Assembly (NCBI GenBank): GCA_009829735.1
Contig: CM020618.1
Location: 41,655,030 to 41,719,029 of the forward strand
Source: Pyropia yezoensis
Taxonomy: Eukaryota > Rhodophyta > Bangiophyceae > Bangiales > Bangiaceae
DNA length: 64,000 nt
Direction of reading: 5' to 3'
Below are positions 9,455 to 19,909 of the stretch, piece after piece (the stretch's first letter is position 1; every line of letters begins with the position of its first letter). The notes beneath the pieces were generated by a model. The model did no database searches, was not told the origin of the DNA, and saw nothing but the letters and a program-made list of their open reading frames with translations. Both the position numbers and the translations under genes were made by a program.

Positions 9455-12400
9455 CTACCGCTTCTTCTTCCCGCCACCCTTGCCACCCTTGCCTGCCTTG
9501 CGGTTGGCCGCCCGCTCCAGCCCCCGCTTGTCGCTCTTGAGCCGATTGTCCACGTACGTTTTCCGCGCACCCTTGCCCCCCGCGGACCCGACCGCCTTAC
9601 CAATCCCCCCAGGCCGGCCGACCACGTACTGCTTGGCTCGCTGCGCCTTCTTCTTCTTGGCCACCGCACCGCCCGCGCGGGCGTACAGCTGCTCGAGGGC
9701 GCGCATCTTGGCAGACGCGGACACATCCTCCTGGCCAGCAATGACGTTGGCGCGGGAGCGGACCTTCTCCTCGGCGCGCGCCGCGCGCATGCGCCGGCGA
9801 GCGCGCGCCTCTGACTCCTTTTTCGAAGGCGCCGCCGCGGCCTCCTTGGCCGCCGCCCGTTGCAGCGCCACCTCCTCGGCCGTGACGGGGAGGTTGATGG
9901 CCCGGAAAGTGGGTTCGTCGTCGGCAAACCAGCGGGGCAGCCCCCGTGGGTCGTCCCACTGGTTGCGGTGGTACGAGCCATCGGTAATCTCGGCCGCGCG
10001 CCGGCGGGAACGCCGCATTTCCAAGCCAATCGCCGCCAGCTGCGCCTTGTCATCCGCGTCGTACCCGGTCGAGTCAAACGAGGGGGCGTCGGACACATCC
10101 CCGTCGTCGTCCGAGCCGGCCGCGCGGGGGTCCACGGCGGGGACCATCTCAATCTCGGCATTTTCGACAGCCTCGTCGATGGCAGCGGCAGCGACGCCCT
10201 TGCGGCTGCCCGCCCTCCAGGCTGCAATCTTTGCCGCCTTCTTATCAAGCTTCTTGGGCGCCGCACCCTCGGCACCCATCGCAGAGGCGGGCGCCGCGCC
10301 CCCAGCTGGCCGGGTGCCCCGCTCCCGCGGGGTGGTCGCGGAAGCCACGGCGGCAAGCGCCGCCTTACGGTCCGCTTCGGCGCCCTTGAAGACGGGCTGA
10401 GAGAACCACAGCGCCGCTTCCCGGGTGGCCAAAACCTGTCGCGACGGCTTCTTAGCGGGTACCGCTGCCTCCTCCTCCGCACCCACCTGCGTCACCTCCT
10501 CGTCCGAGCTGCTATCGTCCTCGTCATCATCACCCCCGGGGTTGACAACCGCATCCGGGGGGGCGCCCATGTCGAGGTCCCGGCCCTCGTCGTCAGACAG
10601 CGCTGCCTGGACAACAACCGGCTCAGGTTCCACATCGCCCGCCTCAGCCGCCGCCTTGGACGCCGCGGCGGCCGCCGTCTTCTCCGCCTTGGAGCCTGCC
10701 CGGCCGCCCTGTTCGACAAACTCTCGAGCCGCCTTGACCGCCGCGCCCTTACGCTTGCGGCGGCCAAGGTACTCTCCATACAGGTTGTCCAGCTGCGCCT
10801 CTACCGCGGCCTCGTACTCGCTGTCGTGCTCGCTATCGCTGTCACCGTCTTCGCCGCCCGCCGCGGCGCCCTCCCGCTCGCGCTTGGATTCCATAAGGTA
10901 ACGGGCGGCTTCGGGGATCTTTTGGCCGCCCCGTTCATTGTCTGCAGCCTCGGCCTCAGCGGCGACTTCGTCCGCCGCATCCATCCCGCCAGTCGCGTCG
11001 CCGACGAGTGTGGTGGAGGCGCGCTCGGCCGTCTCGAGTTGGAATAGCCCCTCGGGTTGGGGCAGCTCCATCTCGTCCTCGGGCATCACAATCTTGAGGT
11101 CCACCCGGTGCTGCAACTTGGAGCGCAGCTTGGCCGTCCGCCGGCGCTTGCGCTTCTCCTTGGCCTCGAGACGTGCGCGGGCAGCGCGGAGGTCCGCGTC
11201 CATCTGAGACTCGCCGGGGCGGCGCACCAGGGACAGGGGGCCGTCGTCGTCGCCCTCGGCCGCCGAGTCGTCGTCGCTGCCACTGCCGCCGTCGCTGCCC
11301 TCCGCACCTTCCCCTGCGCCCTCCCCGTCTGCCATGGGCGTGTCCCCATCCGCGTCCGCGCCCTCTCCACCACCAATGCCGCCGGCCGCAGCCGCCGCCA
11401 TGGACACCAACAGAGCCCGCGAGGCAGTGCGCCACTTGAGCAGCCGCTTCATGTCCTTCTTCCCCAGCACCCGCAGGTCCGAGCAGTTGAACACCGTGTC
11501 GGGGTTTTGCTTGGCCAGCGCAATGACGGCAGCGGCGGCCCGCTGCTCGGCGACCGCCTCGGCGGGGGCGTCGGCCGCCACCTTGGGCACCACCAGGTCA
11601 ATCTCGTTGGCCTCGGCCATCATCGCCACCGGCCGGAGGGTGCGTACAAAATCCAGGGCGGTGACGCGGGTGAAGAGCGTCAGGGCGCCGTCGGCGTACC
11701 CTTCGCGGAACCGCCGGCGCTTATCGTTAAAGCCAATGCGCAGGTCCTGCACCTTGCCCGTCTTGCCAATCTCCCCACCCTCCTCCGCCGCCGCGTCGGC
11801 CGTGACGCCCCCGACAAGGCCGGCGGTGGCCATGTGCTGGAAGACGTACTTGGCGTCGGTGAGCCGCGGGTCCACACGCTTGGGCGCCAGGTACCCGCTG
11901 CAGACAACGTAAATCTCGGCCGACTCGTTGCGGGACGCCGCCGGCTTGGTCGCGTGCACCCCCCGAAAGAGCTGGTTGAACACAAACAACAGGCTGTTGT
12001 AGTCAGTGCTGCGGAACACCTTGGTCACAAACACCCCTCCCGGTGCCAGGAACGCGACCGCCAGCTTCATGGCCGCCAGCGCCAGCTCCGACTGGGCAAA
12101 CGCGTCCTGCAGCCAGGCGGTACCCATGTTGGGGGACCCATCGTTGAGCACCACGTCGACCTTGCCGTCGGGGGAGGCGGTGGGGTGGGCGGCGAGCGCC
12201 CGCTTCAGGTCCGTCCGGCACGTGTCGGTGGTGATGTCTCCGACGAGGGCGGTAATATGGGGGAGCCCCCGGATGGGCACCAGGTCAATCCCCACGCACG
12301 GTGCCGTGACGGGCACGTACTTGCGGACCACCTGCAGCCAGCCACCAGGGGCGGCGCACAGGTCAATGACGCCGCGCGTGGCGCCGCCGAGGAAGTCAAA

Positions 12401-12517
12401 CCGCTTGTTCAGCTGCACCAGCTTGAACGACGCGCGGGAGCGGAAGCCCTGCTCCTTGGCCAGGTGGTAGTACTTGTCCTGCCGGTTCTTGCCAACCTTC
12501 TTGCCCTTTTTTGCCAT
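9455..12517 (-). CDS. SPB1: AdoMet-dependent rRNA 2'-O-methyltransferase Spb1 (FtsJ family)
   Basis: Single-exon frame of 1020 residues, a little longer than the yeast protein. The N-terminus MAKKGKKVGKNRQDKYYHLA is typical of Spb1. The FtsJ domain covers residues about 20-210: SAM motif LCAAPGGW (53-60) and the K-D-K-E catalytic set at about K32, D126 (in NDGSPNMG), K166 (in FVTKVFRSTDY) and E201 (in SAEIYVVCSGY). The central DUF3381-type region follows, then an acidic linker and the Spb1 C-terminal domain (DPRGLPRWFADDE; LEQLYARAGGAVAKKKK), ending in a Lys/Gly-rich tail. In yeast this nucleolar enzyme methylates a guanosine in the A loop of 25S rRNA and is needed for 60S assembly. The start at 12517 has context GCAAAAAATGG. 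The stop is TAG, so TAG acts as a normal stop in this genome. Confidence 0.96.
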   Translation of the reverse strand: MAKKGKKVGKNRQDKYYHLAKEQGFRSRASFKLVQLNKRFDFLGGATRGVIDLCAAPGGWLQVVRKYVPVTAPCVGIDLVPIRGLPHITALVGDITTDTCRTDLKRALAAHPTASPDGKVDVVLNDGSPNMGTAWLQDAFAQSELALAAMKLAVAFLAPGGVFVTKVFRSTDYNSLLFVFNQLFRGVHATKPAASRNESAEIYVVCSGYLAPKRVDPRLTDAKYVFQHMATAGLVGGVTADAAAEEGGEIGKTGKVQDLRIGFNDKRRRFREGYADGALTLFTRVTALDFVRTLRPVAMMAEANEIDLVVPKVAADAPAEAVAEQRAAAAVIALAKQNPDTVFNCSDLRVLGKKDMKRLLKWRTASRALLVSMAAAAAGGIGGGEGADADGDTPMADGEGAGEGAEGSDGGSGSDDDSAAEGDDDGPLSLVRRPGESQMDADLRAARARLEAKEKRKRRRTAKLRSKLQHRVDLKIVMPEDEMELPQPEGLFQLETAERASTTLVGDATGGMDAADEVAAEAEAADNERGGQKIPEAARYLMESKREREGAAAGGEDGDSDSEHDSEYEAAVEAQLDNLYGEYLGRRKRKGAAVKAAREFVEQGGRAGSKAEKTAAAAASKAAAEAGDVEPEPVVVQAALSDDEGRDLDMGAPPDAVVNPGGDDDEDDSSSDEEVTQVGAEEEAAVPAKKPSRQVLATREAALWFSQPVFKGAEADRKAALAAVASATTPRERGTRPAGGAAPASAMGAEGAAPKKLDKKAAKIAAWRAGSRKGVAAAAIDEAVENAEIEMVPAVDPRAAGSDDDGDVSDAPSFDSTGYDADDKAQLAAIGLEMRRSRRRAAEITDGSYHRNQWDDPRGLPRWFADDEPTFRAINLPVTAEEVALQRAAAKEAAAAPSKKESEARARRRMRAARAEEKVRSRANVIAGQEDVSASAKMRALEQLYARAGGAVAKKKKAQRAKQYVVGRPGGIGKAVGSAGGKGARKTYVDNRLKSDKRGLERAANRKAGKGGKGGGKKKR

Positions 12518-13398
12518 GACGACCAGAGGGAGGGAGGAAGGGGGGGAGGGGAGGGCGGATAGGGAAACAGAGGGGCGAGCAGGGGAAAGGAGGGGGGAAG
12601 GGGGGAAGCGCTTGCCACTGTTCTTCCCTGATGGAAAAGAAACGGCAGCAGGACCCTGCGACTCTGCCACTGCCAACTCGGCAGAGTAGTCGTGCGTGAA
12701 AGCGGGCGGGCGAACGCAGACAACGGCCAGGGGTCGACGGCGACGACCAAACCTAAAAAGGGGGTCAAAAAGTCAATTTATTTTCAAAAGAAGCTTCCCT
12801 TTCCGCCTTTTTTGGCCGCACCCCTGGAACCGGAGCTCAAGAGAACTGCTCCGCGGAGTTTGCCTCGTGAGGGTCGTGACAACCACCTAGCTTGGTGGTC
12901 GCCGACCCTTAGGGCCCCTTGGTGGTCACCGACCCTCTGAGACAACCCACAGAGACAACTCACAGAGACAACTATTTCAGAGAAAAGACTGCCTCACACA
13001 CCATTGCGCTGCGCCAGCGTCGCATGTACCCTCGGCCCTACGACAACGACGTCGGTCCTTCTCCATCTTCTCCACCACAGGCCGCCGCGCCCTCCACTCC
13101 CCACCGCACCAGCCCCGTATCCATAGCTGCGCGCTTTGGCAGCGGCACCGCCGGTGTGTGGGCCGCCGTTTTTAAACTACCCGCGCCGCCGCGCGCCCCG
13201 TGCGCGGCGGCGTGTGGCAACGCCGTTGGGGCGCGCAGCCCCCCACCGAGGTGGGGAAAAGGCCAGAAGGGGCTGCCCAGCCACGTCGGGCCCCCCACCC
13301 CACTACCTTCCCCCCCCCCTTGCAACCCCTCTCTTTCCGCAGTGCGCCTTTCCCTCAACCTCCACCCCCCCAATCGCCCCCTGCGCATCCTCCCTCCC
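12518..13398. other. Intergenic stretch, Spb1 promoter side
   Basis: Contains the 5' region of Spb1 and the 3' end region of the hydrolase-like gene. At 12889-12936 a short phrase (CTTGGTGGTC, one variable base, CCGACCCT) occurs twice. At 12939-12972 an 11-base ACAGAGACAAC-type motif is repeated about three times. No gene was recognised. Confidence 0.4.
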
Positions 13399-14558
13399 TC
13401 ACAGCCGCCCCCGCCCCCGCCCCTCTCCCCACTCTGGCCAGCCTGGCGGGGAGACCCCCCCCAGGGCGGCCACCTCCTCCAGTGGTGGCACCCCATCGCC
13501 ATTGAGGTGCGCCGCAACGGCCGCCGCCGACACGCCCGCCAGCGTCGGTGGCTCCCACGCCGGCCGGCGGCCGCCGCGCGGGGCCCGGCCGCCGCCGGCG
13601 CCCCCCCGTCCCCCTACCCCACGGGCGGCCAGCCCGCGGCGGACCTCCCCCCGCCGAAGCGCCACCTGCGACACCCGCCACTCCCTGGCCAGGCACTCGC
13701 GCAGCGGCGTGTGGCCGCCGCTCGCGGCGGTGAGGGTGGCGAGCGACAGTTTGAGGCTGGTGGGGGAGGCCGCCGCCAGCGCCGCGGCGGCGGCGGCTGC
13801 CCACGCCGCCCGCCCGCCGGGCATTGCCCCTGCGGGGGCGGCCGCCATGCGGGGGGTGGGGGGCTCGGGGGCGGCGGCCATGGCGGCCAGCCGGTCGGCC
13901 ATCGCCTCAACGGTGGGGCGTGCAAACGCGTCGGCAATCCACGCCCGCGGTGGGAGGCCCGCCGCCACCCACTGGCGGTCACCGTCGCGGTCGACGCTGC
14001 CGCCGCCGTTGCCGCCGCCATCGCCGCCGCAGCTGCCGTCGCCGCCGCTGCCGTCGCCGCCGGGCGTGGCAACGGCCGCTGAGGCGGCACCCCCCCCCAC
14101 CGCGTGACGCTCCACAACGGCCACCACCTCTGCGGGGTCCACCCGTCCCCCCCCCCACCCCCCTCCCGGGGGCGGCGATGGTGGCGGCGGGAGGGCCTCG
14201 ACGTCCGCCACCAGCGCGTCCACCCCCGCCCTGTCCCGCACAAGATGGGTGGCGAGGCCCACCGCAACGCCGCCGCCCCCCCCCAACACCGCGCCGGTCA
14301 GGGCCAGCCACACCCCCACCCCCCCCCCCAGGCGGCCCAGCACCGCCGACGCGCCCGCATCGGGGTGCCAGCCGAGGGCGGCTTCCGGGTAGGCCACCCG
14401 CGCGGTGGGCGTAACGACACCGACGCGGCAGCCGGCGAGGAGGCCCGCCCCCGCCCCCGCCGCGGCGCCGCTGGCGATGAGCGCCACGGTGGTCAGGGGG
14501 GTGCCGTCGAGTGTCGCGTGGAGGGTGTACTGGGCGGCCAGGAGGGGGAGGGGCACGC

Positions 14559-14592
<34 letters not shown>

Positions 14593-15336
14593 TGCCGTCG
14601 ACGGACCCGCCGTGGCGACCACCCCCGCCGCGCGGGCGAGGTCGTCCAGGTCACCGCCCGCACAAAAGGAGGCGCCGACACCACGTAGGAGCACCACCGA
14701 CACGGGCGGGTCGTCGCGGGTGGTGGTGGCGCCGCCGCCGGCCGCCGGTGCTGCCCCCGCGGCCGTCGCCGCGTGGAGGGCGGCGCCGAGGACGCGGAGG
14801 CGCGCGCCGAGCGCGGCGCCCATGGCCAGGCTCAGTGCGTTGGCACGCGCCGGCGCGGCCAGCCACAGCGTCCGCACCGGCGACGGCGGCGGGGGGGCGG
14901 TCTCGATGAGGGGGATGCCCCCGTCCCCCGGGGGGGGGACGCCCGCCGCTACCGACGCGGCCGTCCCTGGCGGGGCGGGCGTGACGCTCCCGTCTGCGAG
15001 GACCCGCCACGCCCGGTGGGCGGTAGGGCCGCCGCTACGGGCGGGGGTGGCGCCGGCGCTGCTGCTGCCGTCGCCGCCGCTGGCAACCCCACCGCAGTCG
15101 CTGCCGCCGCCACCGGCGCGGCAGCCGCCGCTCCCGCGGCCGCTGCCGCCGCCATGGCCGCCGCCGACGCCGCCACCCCCGTCGCTGCCTTCAACGCCCC
15201 GCCTGCCATCGTCGCGGCCGCCGCCGTCACCGCTGCCATCACCCGCCACTGCGTTGGCTGCATCGGAAACGATCCCGCGGCTGCCGTCGTCGTCTTCCAA
15301 GGCACCGCGGCGGCAACGTGGCGGGCCCGACTCCAT
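13399..15336 (-). CDS. Enoyl-CoA hydratase/isomerase superfamily, 3-hydroxyisobutyryl-CoA hydrolase-like
   Basis: Single-exon frame of about 645 residues. The crotonase core is clear: ASFCAGGDL, then the oxyanion-hole Gly stretch in VALIASGAAAGAGAGLLAGCRV, then AYPEAALGWHPDAGA, which keeps the Glu and Asp typical of HIBCH (PE..iGl.PD.G), then LALTG and GLATHLV. The C-terminal HIBCH_C block is also present (SPTSLKLSLATL, then LRECLAREWRVSQ). Such hydrolases release 3-hydroxyisobutyrate in mitochondrial valine breakdown, or act on related acyl-CoAs. The protein is about 250 residues longer than usual. The excess lies in a Gly/Ala-rich N-terminal region and in Ala/Gly inserts, one encoded by a pure GCC run at 14561-14592. 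I chose the ATG at 15336; the N-terminus may carry a targeting peptide but is too degenerate to judge. Confidence 0.82.
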
Positions 15337-15594
15337 ACGACCCCCCCCCCCTCTCCCCTCCCTCCACACCGCCGGCCCCGCCCCGCCCCACACCCACCCG
15401 CCTTTATTGACTCCGCGCCCGGGATCTTTGTCTTTTGTTGACGCGCCGCTGGCGCGTCGTCTTGCCCACCAAAAACGATCCGACCGACACGCCCCTCCTC
15501 TGCTTCGCTCCTCATCCACTACACACTCCGTGCGCCCAGATCTCCACCCCCCCCCCCACCCCCCCCCCCGGCGCCCCTGCCGCGGCCACAGCAC

Positions 15595-16889
15595 AAGATG
15601 ACTCTACGCTAACGCGGGCAGGTGGGAAGGGAGGAGGCGGCGGAGGATAGCGTTCGGGGAGGGGACTACCAGTCCAGCTGGCGCCGGGAGGGTGACCGGG
15701 TCCGGCGCGAGGGCGCTCAGCGCTGGCACGGGAGACACGGCCCCCCCCCCGACCAGTCCGAGGGCCGGGAAATCCGTGGGGTAGGGAAGGGGGCCAGAAG
15801 AGAAACGTGGCGGCGCCCGCGCGAGGCGAAGCGGGTGGGCCGTGACAAGGTCGGAAGCGCCGCGGGGGAGGGGAGGGGATGGATGGACGGGGAGGCGGCA
15901 GCTCCCCGACCGGCACCCCCCGCACAAGTGAGCGCCGGCGGCGGACGTGGACCACACCGGGCGGCGGACGCGGACCACACCCGGTGGCGACCCGGAGGCG
16001 GCCCGGCAGCTACGGCGGGCTCGTCCGCCCGCCTCACCGCCCCCTTCCGTTGAGGGTGGGGACGGCGGGGGAAAAGGCACCAGCAGCAGGGGGGCGACCG
16101 TCGGGATCACCGTCTGCCCCAACCCCCGCGCGCCCTCGCGCCACCAGCGCGACGGGAGGGGAGGCTGGGGAATGGGCGTGGGGCAAGGACAGCCGTGGGG
16201 GCGGCGGCGGCGGCTGGAAGAGCAGCCAAAGGGGGGAGGGCGGGCAGGGGAAGGCAGATAGGCGCGACATTGATAGGGTCTTACGGCGATGGACTACCTG
16301 AAGCTACCATGTGAGAAAATATGCTCTATCTTCCTACCGGTCTACCACCAGTCGCCCGTGCCAGATCGGCCGCACATCTATACCGGCCGGTGCCGCCGCC
16401 GGCGCCACCAGATCCAGACGTGACTGCCGGGTCCTTACAGTCCCGGTTCACACTTACAGTCCCGGTTCACAGGGGAGGCCGCCGCCGCCGCCACCCCCCA
16501 CAGCTACCGTTGCTACCGCAATCACCACTGCCTGCTACCTACCGGGGCCGCCTCCGCCACCGTTGCCGCCTCCGCCACCGTTGCCGCCTCCGCCACCGTT
16601 GCCACCGCCGCCACCTCCGCTGCCGCCGCTGCCGCCACCGCCTCCGCGGCAGCCGCCACCGCCCGCTGCAAAGACTGCTGCAACCACCGCCGTTGGCCAC
16701 TGCGCTGGGCGGTGCCCCTCGCCAGTAAGTGGTCCGGCGGGGGCGACCGCTCTCGGTGGCGGCGCTGCAAGGACTGGGCAAGGCTATGCTGTCGCCATGG
16801 AATGGATCAGAGGTGCAAGCCCCCGGCCGTGCACGAATCCCCCAGACCGCCTGCCACGGGTGGTCCTATCCTATTCTGCGCACAGTCAG
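15595..16889. other. Low-complexity stretch with an 18-bp tandem repeat
   Basis: GC-rich sequence upstream of the hydrolase-like gene. At 16551-16604 an 18-bp unit (CCTCCGCCACCGTTGCCG) occurs three times, the last with one change, and degenerate CCGCCA repeats follow to about 16670. The frames here are simple-sequence translations, and I see no convincing gene. Confidence 0.45.
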
Positions 16890-17709
16890 CGCAGTGCCCG
16901 TTGTTGCGGGATCCACCGCGAGCGCGTTTTGACCCCGGAACCGTTGTCGAGACCGTGTTAAATAGCCCTCTACACCCCCCTTCACACCCCCGTACAGGCC
17001 GGTCGAATATGATTTTTGCCTTCGACCCTTGTTGGATGCATCTATACGTCTCTGGAACGTGGGTTTCGTCGTACACGACGTACGACGAGACTGCCGTCGG
17101 CGGTGCGTACCAGAAGATGTAAAAAAAAAATAGGGGACGTACCCACCCCGAAGAATTAACAAGGTTTTACAAGCGTTCAACAAGCCATTTGCCGTGACAG
17201 GAGTGTCTGCATTAGGGCGTCTGGATCTCTACTAAGTGGAAGTAGAGCAAGCATGGCCCGGAAGACGGGTATCTAAATGCGCTTTCACGAGCTTACTGAG
17301 CATATTTTTGCGCGCATCAAGAGTTGGCAGCCTTGCTCGTAGTCAGCTTTCAGGCCGCGATATGGAGTGGGCAAGGAATGTCGGAGGCAACTCCCACACA
17401 AGGCTCAACGAGAGGAAGAACACCAGCACCCTCGCATCCCAACCCAACTTCCGGATCCAGCAGTAGTACTTCGGAGTGCTTCAGTAATACTTCGGGAGCT
17501 CCTAATAGCGAGCCTACCCCTCTAATAGTATGCACTATATTGAAATTCTTTGTCATTAAGTGCGATATTGGGCCCAGGTTTGGGGTCGTTTCACCCGGGC
17601 GAGACGGCGCGGCGCCGCCCCTCAACAAGCTTTTAGAAGGTCTCAACAACGGTTCCGGGGTCAGGACGCGCTTGTCCTTGCGGTGGATCCCGCAACAACG
17701 GGCACTGCG
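16890..17709. mobile_element. 820-bp element with imperfect terminal inverted repeats
   Basis: The arm at 16890-16965 and the reverse complement of 17631-17709 match over about 75 bases, starting CGCAGTGCCCGTTGTTGCGG and including GGATCCACCGC and TGACCCCGGAACCGTTGT. The right arm has about 8 extra bases in the middle. The interior is more AT-rich than its surroundings and has no long open frame. No clear target-site duplication was seen. It looks like a non-autonomous inverted-repeat (foldback or MITE-like) element. Confidence 0.6.
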
Positions 17710-18886
17710 TAGGGGGCCACACACCCATCGCGCAGCCCCGCTGCTGGAGACGGACCACGTGGCGGATGATGGCGTAGCAAAAAGTAACTAAAATTAGGTG
17801 AGACCATATCTACCCGGCTGGACCTGGTGATGATGGCCTTGTCTCCGACGCCATCCACGTACGTAATTCTGCGCTTCTCCTAACAGGCGGCGGCCCGTCA
17901 CGCCTGCTGTTTTGGCGCGTGGCAGCGGGCGAGGAGGGGAAGGAGTATGTATGTAAGTGGGCGGCAGTCCCGAGACGGAACCGCTGCAAGCATCCGCCAC
18001 CGCCACTTGCATCGTCGGGAAGGTGTGCAAGCTTGATAAACCGGATTTTCGTCTACTGTTCCTTCAAGGGACGGCCCGCGAATAATCGAGTATTCTATCA
18101 CATTAGTGGTCAGTGCTGTTCAACCGCCCTCGTGCTCGCCCTCGAGTTGCACTCGAAGGAGGCTCGACTGCGCTTCTTGCATCCATCTGCCTGGACTTTC
18201 TTTTTTTTCTTGCAACTTGTCCCACTGCCAGCAGATGCAGCATTTTTGATCCGGGAGCCAGCAGGTACCGCGTCGGCCTGCCGCACGGCACCGGCGGGTC
18301 GCCCCGTGAGCAGGTCCACCGCTGGCTGGTGCAGCATTTTGATCCGGCACCGTGGCCGGGGCACGCGCTGGGCACCACTGCATCCGCCTGCTGGTGCGGG
18401 ACAGGACCGCCCGCTGGTATTCTGCCTGCTGCGAGTCGCAGCGCGGTGCTTGCTGGTCGATGCGCGGCGCACCTGGAGCGAGGGGACTGCCTCTGGACAC
18501 GGGGCAGCGGTTCTCGCCGGGGCAGGGCGCGGGAGAATAGAATGGCGCGGGGGGGTGGGGAGTCGGTGCGGGGGGCTCGCGGGTGGAAAATTGTCGCCCC
18601 GGTGCGACGCAGCAGCGGTCAGGCGCGCGGCACACCGCTGTGGGCTGGCATCAGCCCGGTAAACAGAGAAACAGCTCTCGAGGCGCGTCGGCATGGAGGG
18701 GCCGCACCCCCCCCCCGAGGCCAAGCACTCATGTAACACGGACGCAACACGAACTCACGGATGTCAAAGCGCTCACCAGGTACAGAAAACCAACAGCTGA
18801 CAACACGAACGACACCGCACCCCCCCGACAAGCACGCAAACAAGACGGGCAAGCATGCACGACATCCGACAGCATGTCACATGCAC
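17710..18886. other. Stretch without a recognised gene
   Basis: Mixed-composition sequence. A direct repeat of about 20 bases containing TGCAGCATTTTGATCCGG (one T more in the first copy) occurs at about 18235 and 18330. Frames are open on both strands but show no recognisable domain. Confidence 0.35.
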
Positions 18887-19909
18887 TTACTCTGCGGCTG
18901 GTACAGTCAGTGGCTCACCGTCCTCACCGCGATCATTGTCCCCGTCCGTGGTGTCGCCATCGCCGCCGCTATCGCCCTCGTCGCCGCTGCTGAAGTCAGC
19001 CAAGCCATTGCCGGGGTTGGCCTCGTTCTCCTCGTCGACATCAGCGCGGCTCTCCGAGGCGCCGTCCACCAGGCGAAGGCCATTTTGGACGTCCGCCGAC
19101 AATGGAAGCTTGCCGTGATATTCCTGCAGCATCTGCACCCATAAGCCCCTGTGGCCGGGGTTCATGCCCTTGCGACTGCTGGCCACACCGGCGACCGCCT
19201 TGAGGTGCTCTCGCACCTTGAGGGCCACGAGCGTGAGTTGAGCCAGCAAACAAACGACGGTATCGTCGCTGCCGGGAATAGCAGGCGGCTCGAAGAACTT
19301 GTCACCCCCGCCCAGCATCTCAACCACCGCACCCAGCGCGTCAAGAAGCGCGCGCCACGAGTTGGGGTCTGTGATGAAGAAGTTGCCTGTCAGGAGCTTA
19401 ACTGCGTCGGCCGGCCTGAAGACCAGCCGCGCGCGCTTCGACCTCGGGGGCGTGTGTGTGTGCCCCACCGCGCCTTTGGACAGATGGTTGAGGCTGAGGA
19501 TGTACTGCTTGACCGCCTTGGTACGAATGGATGTAAAGAAGTACGATGTTGACCGCTTGAGGAACCTGCTCACGGACTGCTCCGCAAACCCCGACTTGTC
19601 ATTTGTTGACGGGAACATGACCTTCTTGCGCAGAAAGAGGCTCGCCTCTGCGGACGTCAGCGACAGCGTGCTCATAGTCGTCGTCAGTAACACGCCGTTG
19701 TGCCACATGGACGTTCGATACACGCTCGAGGCGTCCACCGCGTTACAAAAGTTGGCGCGGTAGACTGGCAGCAGCTTCTTCTTGACAACCTTAGCGCTGG
19801 TGCGGTTCTTATCGTTCTCATCCTGCTGCTTGTCATTGTCGCTTTTTGTCGAGGCGACCCCAGGTGCGTCCCTCAGCGTAGCAGCCGCGGCATGGGTGAC
19901 ATCCTTGAA
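18887..19909 (-). CDS. Unknown protein, second half of a same-frame pair
   Basis: This frame of 340 codons continues directly, in the same frame, from the TAG that ends the frame at 19910-20998. It has no ATG near its beginning, so it is more likely the 3' part of that gene than a separate one. The translation is ordinary-looking (LLPVYRANFCNAVDASSVYR, then a basic stretch, then a Leu-rich helical part) and ends in a strongly acidic Asp/Glu/Gly tail. I do not recognise the family. It could be an accessory protein of a mobile element or a host protein. The TAG could instead be the end of a spliced-out intron. Confidence 0.4.
   Translation of the reverse strand, partial: FKDVTHAAAATLRDAPGVASTKSDNDKQQDENDKNRTSAKVVKKKLLPVYRANFCNAVDASSVYRTSMWHNGVLLTTTMSTLSLTSAEASLFLRKKVMFPSTNDKSGFAEQSVSRFLKRSTSYFFTSIRTKAVKQYILSLNHLSKGAVGHTHTPPRSKRARLVFRPADAVKLLTGNFFITDPNSWRALLDALGAVVEMLGGGDKFFEPPAIPGSDDTVVCLLAQLTLVALKVREHLKAVAGVASSRKGMNPGHRGLWVQMLQEYHGKLPLSADVQNGLRLVDGASESRADVDEENEANPGNGLADFSSGDEGDSGGDGDTTDGDNDRGEDGEPLTVPAAE

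Noticed and set aside
9480-12562. Several plus-strand frames of 300-500 codons over Spb1
   Set aside because: They lie entirely opposite a clear Spb1 gene and show complement-type composition.
16551-16604. A short regular array that might be taken for a CRISPR or a coding repeat
   Set aside because: Three contiguous 18-bp units without spacers; it is a simple tandem repeat.
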